Origin: Benincasa hispida
Taxonomy: Eukaryota; Streptophyta; Magnoliopsida; Cucurbitales; Cucurbitaceae
Direction of reading: 5' to 3'
Length of the DNA: 64,000 nucleotides
NCBI RefSeq assembly: GCF_009727055.1
Contig: NC_052354.1
Coordinates: forward strand, 54,739,617 to 54,803,616
Part shown: positions 57,679 to 64,000 of the stretch, one piece after another
Numbering within the stretch: the stretch's first letter is position 1
Layout of the letters: each line of letters opens with the position of its first letter
Notes under the pieces: generated by a model
Databases searched by the model: none
What the model was told of the DNA's origin: nothing
What the model saw: the letters and a program-made list of their open reading frames with translations, nothing else
Made by a program: the position numbers and the translations under genes

Positions 57679-59378
57679 TATTTAAAGTATATGTGATATT
57701 TTTATTAGAATATTCTTGCTATCATTCTCAATAAATAGTTTTTCGAAAGGATTTTCAATAAATATACAAAATCGGAGTACATTTAAATCACGTTAGGGAT
57801 CTAAACAACCAACATGGAGATTTTTTTAAAAAAATTGCGATGCACATTTAAATCGCATCAGGGATCCGAATAATTTGCGATGGATAAGAACCACAATCAC
57901 GAGGGAAGGATGTGACATAATTAGCAGAAGGTTAGTTTTCTTTTATTTTTAGAATTGGGTATTTCTAGCACATTTAGGATCGAGTCATCGGCACAAAATA
58001 TCTACTTTTTTTCATCAACTCCTATTGTATTGCTACAAAATTTACAATTCATTTCATTTGGTTGAGATGAGAAATGTATTATATGAAAACTTCATAATGG
58101 AAAATGTTGATTTGAAAATTTCATCATCAAAACTGCAAAAGATTTAACGACACATATATAACGGTAGTTTTTTATATATATATATATATAAAATAATAAT
58201 AATAAATAAAGATACGACGAATTTTAATCTCTAACTTCTTAGGAAGGAGTACAAGTCAATTATTTTGGTGAGCTATACAACTGTGACAGTTAAACTATAT
58301 AATTTAAATGATACACCACACACATGCATTCACGCACACAACTGTAAGTGTTTGTCATATTTATCGACCTTAGACCAACAAAAAACGTTGGTTGAAAATT
58401 TAATTAGTCTCGTACTTGTAACTTTTTTTAAATGCAATAGAGGTGGAAAATTCGCTAATACATATAATAAGTTAGTTGACGCTATTTTCACTTTGACAAA
58501 TACTTATAACATTTTGGCTCTATAAGGTTTAACTAACATTTCAAATTATAACTAAAATAAAAATTTCTTCATAGTTAATGAATTGAAAATTTTCAAATCA
58601 AGAATATAAAAGTCACATAGATTTGGTAGATTATAACTATTTAAATCGAAGTGTAGTATTTTTTTTTTTTTTTTTTTTTCATATTTGAGCGTGTATAGAT
58701 TTGATTTTATAAATATGAAACATCACGATCTAATAGTTGAAATATGTTTAGACAAAAAGTCACCTCATTTGATCTTTTAAACTTTATAAATGATTTTTTT
58801 TTTATCTTTCTATTCAAATACAATTATTTGGTTACGGTGTAAAATACTATTTCCTTAATTAAAATCTTTAAGAAAATCTATATAATGAAATAAAACTATA
58901 GAAAAATCAAGTTTCGCGTAATTAACACAGTTTTAACTTTTTTTCCCCTTAGTTTTTTTTCTGCCTTTTTAGGTATTATTTGCGAAGAGTTTTTTTTTTA
59001 ATTATTATTATTATTTACAATTCATCAATACATATTATATGCCAATTGAGTTATATTTATTTTAATAATTATCCAAAGATTTTTTTTTCTCATTCTAATA
59101 TATGAAATTAAGTATTTTTAACTCTTGCTCTCTTACAAAAATTTTCTCAGATGATTCTTCCTATCTTTAATTATCGAATTTGACCAAAGGTATAAAATGT
59201 CAATATGAATGAAAATGTTGAGGGTCTTAATTTTATGAAATTTGATAAAAATATCAATAAAATGTTACATCGATAAATAATTCTTAAAAAAATGTACAAT
59301 CATTTTTTTTTAAATATTAAATTAGCAAAATACACATTCTATGCTTTTTTATTGCCTATTTTTTCATTCTTCATTATT
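57679..59378. repeat. Sequence F, copy 2 (inverted relative to copy 1)
   Basis: Reverse complement of 40641-42361. It has about 75 bp near 57965-58045 that copy 1 lacks and only one unit of the 40-bp duplication. An 86-codon frame at 58265-58525 is not kept in copy 1 and looks like chance. Confidence 0.85.
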
Positions 59379-59424
59379 TTTTTATGATATAATAGAAAAG
59401 TTATTTCACTATTTATGTCAATAT

Positions 59425-59515
59425 CGAAAGGTAGGAAGATTCAAATCATAGACTTCATGATTTTTAATACACTTAAATATTAATTGAGGTATGCTCGATT
59501 TGGTAATAAAATTAT
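59425..59515 (-). repeat. Possible SINE relic
   Basis: Minus strand ACCTCAATTAATATTTAAGT and ATGATTTGAATCTTCC resemble A and B boxes at suitable spacing. Confidence 0.35.
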
Positions 59516-59861
59516 AATTTGTCAGTGGTGATCAATCAACACGTCAAAATGAATTTTTATAATATATCATCTAAATATTATCAATTTTTAAAATAATTTG
59601 AAAAAGTAATCCCCACCACATATATTAATAAATAATCATTAATTTTGTAATTAATGCTAATAATATTACTTCCATTTTCATAGAGAGATGTCTGTATGGG
59701 AACAGAACACCTTTCTCAAAGACTCCTCTAGCTATAGTAATCTTGCCACAGACTCCCCATCTTTAATATACTTATTAATTATTGGCACAAAACAGAAAGA
59801 AAATTGGAAAAAGAAACTCATATATAATTCTTCCAAAAAAAATATCAAGTTTTTTTTAAGT

Positions 59862-59940
59862 TACGATCGGGAGATTTGAACCATAAATTACATGATTGCT
59901 AACACATATCGAATGTTAGTCAAGCTATGTTCACTTTGAC
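59862..59940 (-). repeat. Possible SINE relic
   Basis: Minus strand ATAGCTTGACTAACATTCG (A box) and TATGGTTCAAATCTCCC (B box), 30-40 bp apart. Confidence 0.42.
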
Positions 59941-60294
59941 AAAGAAAAAATATCAAATTGACAAGAAAAAAAAAACTATAACTTTAAAAATATTGATTTA
60001 AATAATTCTTCGAAAACACAAACATCGTCTACTTTCTACTTTGGGATAATATTAAATATATCTTACAAAATAAAATAGCTAAATGAAATATGATTTCCTA
60101 GTATTGTTATCAGTGTGGTCATTGATATATATACTCCTTTTTTTAACGTCGTGGTCATATTTCCCATACCCATTTGAACTAAAAAGTTTAGGAAAAAACA
60201 AAAGAAGAGGAAAACTCTCAAATTATATATTTATTCTTTTCTTATATGTTGGAAAAAAAAACACTTAGGTTTAGCCTTATTTAGTTTAGATAGG

Positions 60295-60326
<32 letters not shown>

Positions 60327-60771
60327 TTGAAGACTTTTAGTTTTGCTTCATTTATAAGGTCTATGATTTAAAGTGTGCATCTCCTATATTTAACAACTTC
60401 AACATATAGAACTCACTTATTGAAAGAGAAGTATTTTAAGTTTTATGCTTGGAAGAGTGAGAGAGGTTTAATTTACTATTTTGATAGAGTATGGTACATA
60501 CAACAATAATTGGAGAGACTTAGTGATGAAGCCCATTAGCTAGCTTTTTATTACATTTAATTTTAGTTGTTTTTAAGAACATTTATTGCATTTAATTGGT
60601 TAATGTATAATACAAATAATGATTGTGACATTTTTCAATCAAGTCTCAACTGGTTAAAAGATGTCCAATTCAATTGACAATTTTAAAGACTAATTACAAT
60701 GAAAAATACCTCAAAATTAATTTATTTGTTAAGACAGGAAAAAAAAATCATTTTTCCACTATTTAAAACTA

Positions 60772-60850
60772 TAGGTATTCAAAAAACCCGACCAACCCGA
60801 ACTATCCAATCCAAACCATAAGGGTTGGATTGGATTAGAAGTTAAAAAGA
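60772..60850. mobile_element. Remnant of the compound MITE family
   Basis: TAGGTATTCAAAAAACCCGA and CCAACCCGAAC match one end of the element at 55777-56717. The other end is absent. Confidence 0.55.
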
Positions 60851-61959
60851 ATGAAATTTCGATCAAACACAATAGTCCAAGATAGAAGACATTTCAATGT
60901 TTTCATATATATATATATATATATATATATTCGGTTGACAATTTTTTTCTTAGTTCTCTATTTTGAAATTGATGTTTTTTTTTTTCTAATTTTATTATTA
61001 TGATTTGCCTTTAGTTAAATTTTAAAAACAAATTTTTGAAATCTATTTTTTTAGTTTCAAATTTTAGTTTGATAAGAAAACACATACTCATTTAATAAAT
61101 AAAGTTGATATTAAACATAAAAGTTTTATGGTCAGAGTTTATAAACTTAAATTTTAATACTCAAAATAAAAAAAAACCTCAAGCCCCATTTAGTATTTTT
61201 TTAAAAAAAAAAAATTAAATTTTTTTTTCTTTTTTACAATGGTTTGCATCTTAGTTAAATACAAGAGTCGAATTCTTCGCGAAAATTCAAAACAAAAACA
61301 AGCTTTTAAGATATACTTTTTGAGTTTTCAAAAAGCTTAACTTTTTAAAATATTAGTAAAAAGATAGATAACAAAGTAAGAAATTTAGAGATAAGATAGA
61401 TATTTATAGACTTAATTTTTAAAAACTAAAAATAAAAAAAATAGAAAATTACCGAATTAAGTATTTATTTATTAAACAGTACCAAGAATCAATAACCTTA
61501 CCTTTACAGTTTGTCATTGAATATATTAAATTATGTGCAAGGGAGGGAACTACTAAAACCTAGAATATCTATAAAAAAAATGCATTAAATGTCTAATTAT
61601 AATTTTGAATAATTAAACTCGTATTGACACTACTGTACATCAATAGTGATTTGTTGTTAAATAGTGACACAACTTGATAAATCTACAAAATAATAATAAT
61701 AGTCTTCCTTTTGAAGTTCCAAAGTAATTATGAGAAACGTAACCAAAAAAAAAAAAAAAATAATAAATAAATAAAATAATAATAACTTAAATGTCAATTA
61801 AAGAATGAAATTCAATTATATTCATTCGCTCTCTCAATATCATGATGGTTAAATACCGAACACACGTAGCCAATATAAGCATGATTTAATTGATATACAT
61901 TTATATTAAATTTATATTATCATTCTTAAAGTCAGATGTTTTATCATCTCACCTCACAT

Positions 61960-62067
61960 CACTACAAAAAATTATGTCTTTCTTGGCATCAAAAAGCGTC
62001 GAAAAAAACCTTATATGCGTCAAGAAAACCATTCCGACGCTATATAGATCGTCAGCATGGTCGTAAA
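61960..62067. mobile_element. Possible CACTA-type terminus
   Basis: CACTACAAAAAATTATGTC followed by repeated GCGTC and its variants (AAGCGTCG, ATGCGTCAAG, CCGACGC) resembles the end and subterminal repeats of plant CACTA transposons. The opposite end and a 3-bp duplication were not found. Confidence 0.35.
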
Positions 62068-62139
62068 AAATGTAATGTTACATAGATAATAAATGTAAAT
62101 AATTGATTATCATCAATAAAGAGTTATCGATATTATTTC

Positions 62140-64000
62140 AATAAGTATTATTGATTGTGTTGCATTCGTTTTGTCTTAAGAACCCTATATTCAATAAACT
62201 AACATCCTAAGCTATCTTATGAGTCTTGAACTATACGTAGAGACATACAAGGATCAATGCTCAAGATACAACCTAAAGGGTCTATAGTATAGGGATAAGG
62301 CTGAGTACTTTATCCTTGTGACACTATAGATATGACATATTATGTATTTGATACAAATGCAATAACCCAACGCGTTTTTGAAGGTGACATGCATGTGGGG
62401 GTATCATAGACAATGAGTTTTTAGAAGATCGGATCACAAAATAATAACCACTAGATATAACACCGTTGACTAGTTAGGTTTCTATTTCAATAGGATGACC
62501 TAGACAATTTACCCTTAATCCTGATTGTATTATGAACTCCTGTTCGCAAGAGATTGTCCTTTGATTTGTATGAATGAGAGTGACCAGTTCACCAACTCAA
62601 TAAGCTTACCATTTTGAGGACAAGACCAAGTGGGGATCTGAAAACATAGTAATACAAGATGAGTTTCACTCCTTACCGACTTTAGGATAAGTGGACGAGT
62701 GTTCCCATAAGTGGTGTCTCCGAGACTTGAACAAAGAGCCCTACCCTCTCACTGGCTCGAGAAAGGTTTCTGTTTAATGGTTGGACTATAAACAAGTTGT
62801 TTATTAGAGGAGTACTGGTACTTAAGGATACAAAAGTAACCTAGGGGTAAAACAGTAATTTGACCAATTAATGTTCCAAACATTCGTGAAGGATTAACTT
62901 CTGTCATTGGTCTATATATGTGGATACATAAATATATCTGCAGTGAGAAGAGTGCATTCGTGGGTCTTTAGTGAAGTGTACCCACAATTAACGAATATCG
63001 ATTGATTTGATTAATGAGTTTAGCCAATTAATCTCATATTGTTGAAGTTTCTAATCTGTAAGTCCATGAAGTCCCCTTCCTAGCTCGTAAAAGGAATTGA
63101 GATAATTATGTCTTGAATTTGAAATGTTCAAATTCACTCAGGGAAATAATATAATTTATAATGATATATTATAATATAAAGTTTATATTTTAATTAAATT
63201 TTATAATATAAGTTTAATTTTGGCTGTGATTCAAAATTAATTTATGGAAGAATTACATATTTAAAGGAGTTCAAATATTAATTTTAATATTATTTGGATT
63301 CATATTAAAACTACAGGTTAAAACTAATATGTATTAGATACACATTAAAACTATAGGTTATGAGAGAAATACAATTGAACATAATTCGAATGTAGGCTAA
63401 ACTAAATATTATATATTTAATTTGATAATTATTTAATTGAAGAATTAAATAATTATTTAATTTAATTTAGTTAAATTAATTGAATTAAAACTATAGGTTA
63501 TGTGAGAAATGTTTCATTTAAATATGATTTAAATGAAATCATTAATTAAATAAGATTTAAATTAATTATTAATTATAATTAATTTATTATAAATATGTTA
63601 AATTAAGTGTAATGTAGATGTCTATTATTAGTGTCTATTAGCCATATGTCATTTATCCATTATTTCATGTGTTGTCCATATATCTCAAGATTACATATTA
63701 TTAGTGTCCATGTAATCTACTTTCTATTTGCCAAATTGTCTATAAACAGTGACATTTTGTGGGTTTTGGAACATACACATTGGAAAAATTCCATGAAAAT
63801 TGGAGAAAGTGGAGAATTTAGAGATTTTTTTTTTTGTTAATTTATTTTATTTTGTTTATTTATATGTTATGCTTAATTTATTTTATTATTATACTATATT
63901 TATTTATTTTAATATTATATTTTATTGATATTCACGTTCCCATTGTGCTTCTCAAGTTCACAATACGTTATCACGAGCTCCTATTGTTATCTCTGCTAAA
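62140..64000 (+). repeat. Copia-family LTR, plus orientation, cut by window end
   Basis: GTAGAGACATACAAGGATC, GGATAAGGCTGAGTACTTTAT, TTGATTTGTATGAATGAGAG and CAGTGAGAAGAGTGCATTCG align in order with the complement of LTR D (19733 to 17699) and with H. The exact start is unclear. Downstream of 63100 the text is diverged and AT-rich; CAATACGTTATCACGAGCTC near 63960 may lie close to the LTR end. No gag seen before the window ends. Confidence 0.7.

Larger units (their letters stand above)
59379..61959. other. AT-rich spacer
   Basis: No gene seen. It holds two SINE-like relics on the minus strand, a MITE remnant (60772-60850), TA repeats at 60300-60327 and 60907-60930, and A/T runs. Confidence 0.6.

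Noticed and set aside
58265..58525. 86-codon frame in F copy 2
   Set aside because: Not kept in copy 1 and without recognisable motifs.
60638..60700. CTCAACTGGTTAAAAG as another SINE
   Set aside because: Resembles an A box, but no B box follows; support too thin to list.

Overview
The window reads as nuclear DNA of a flowering plant, very likely a eudicot. It has one plant-specific AP2/ERF (SHINE-clade) transcription factor gene with a spliced intron, plus many plant Ty3 and Ty1 LTR retrotransposons, LINE, SINE and hAT-type MITE remnants. Overall style (low gene density, AT-rich spacers, Athila/Tat-like Ty3 elements) would fit a cucurbit, but I cannot prove the family from sequence alone.

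Positions 1-43.8 kb are a stack of nested insertions inside one degraded plus-strand LINE. The LINE is visible in three exposed pieces (2820-3694, 39282-39703, 43586-43790). Element A, a Ty3 element of which only the 5' part is in the window (1-2819, minus), adjoins its left piece. Element C, an Athila/Tat-like Ty3 element (3695-39276, minus, 5-bp duplication TCGGG/TTGGG), splits it again. G, a solo-LTR-like insertion (39704-43585), splits its tail. Inside C's additional ORF (aORF) sits B, a second Athila/Tat-like element (7119-28558, minus, duplication GGGAT). Inside B's aORF sit D, a Ty1/copia element (12240-19733, minus), and E, a solo LTR (8332-12076, plus, duplication CTTGG). E holds a further solo LTR, E2 (9397-11510). 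C's integrase is split by H, a copia-type solo LTR (31802-35702), which itself carries a hAT-type MITE (35110-35538). All protein-coding parts of these elements carry stops, frameshifts or deletions, so they are listed as pseudogenes.

Positions 43.8-64 kb are AT-rich spacer around the one convincing host gene, a SHINE/WIN1-like ERF on the minus strand (coding exons 52139-52218 and 50639-51314), expected to activate cuticular wax and cutin genes. The spacer holds a compound hAT-type MITE (55777-56717), tRNA-derived SINE relics, microsatellites, a possible CACTA terminus, an inverted copy of a 1.7-kb sequence F also present inside G, and a copia-type LTR running off the right end.

The most interesting signal is in the LTRs. 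B, C, E, E2 and G share two small inverted repeats: one at the extreme LTR start, the other near the LTR end around a constant loop TTATACTTG. Stem sequences differ between families by paired, compensating changes, which points to a conserved folded structure rather than a conserved sequence.
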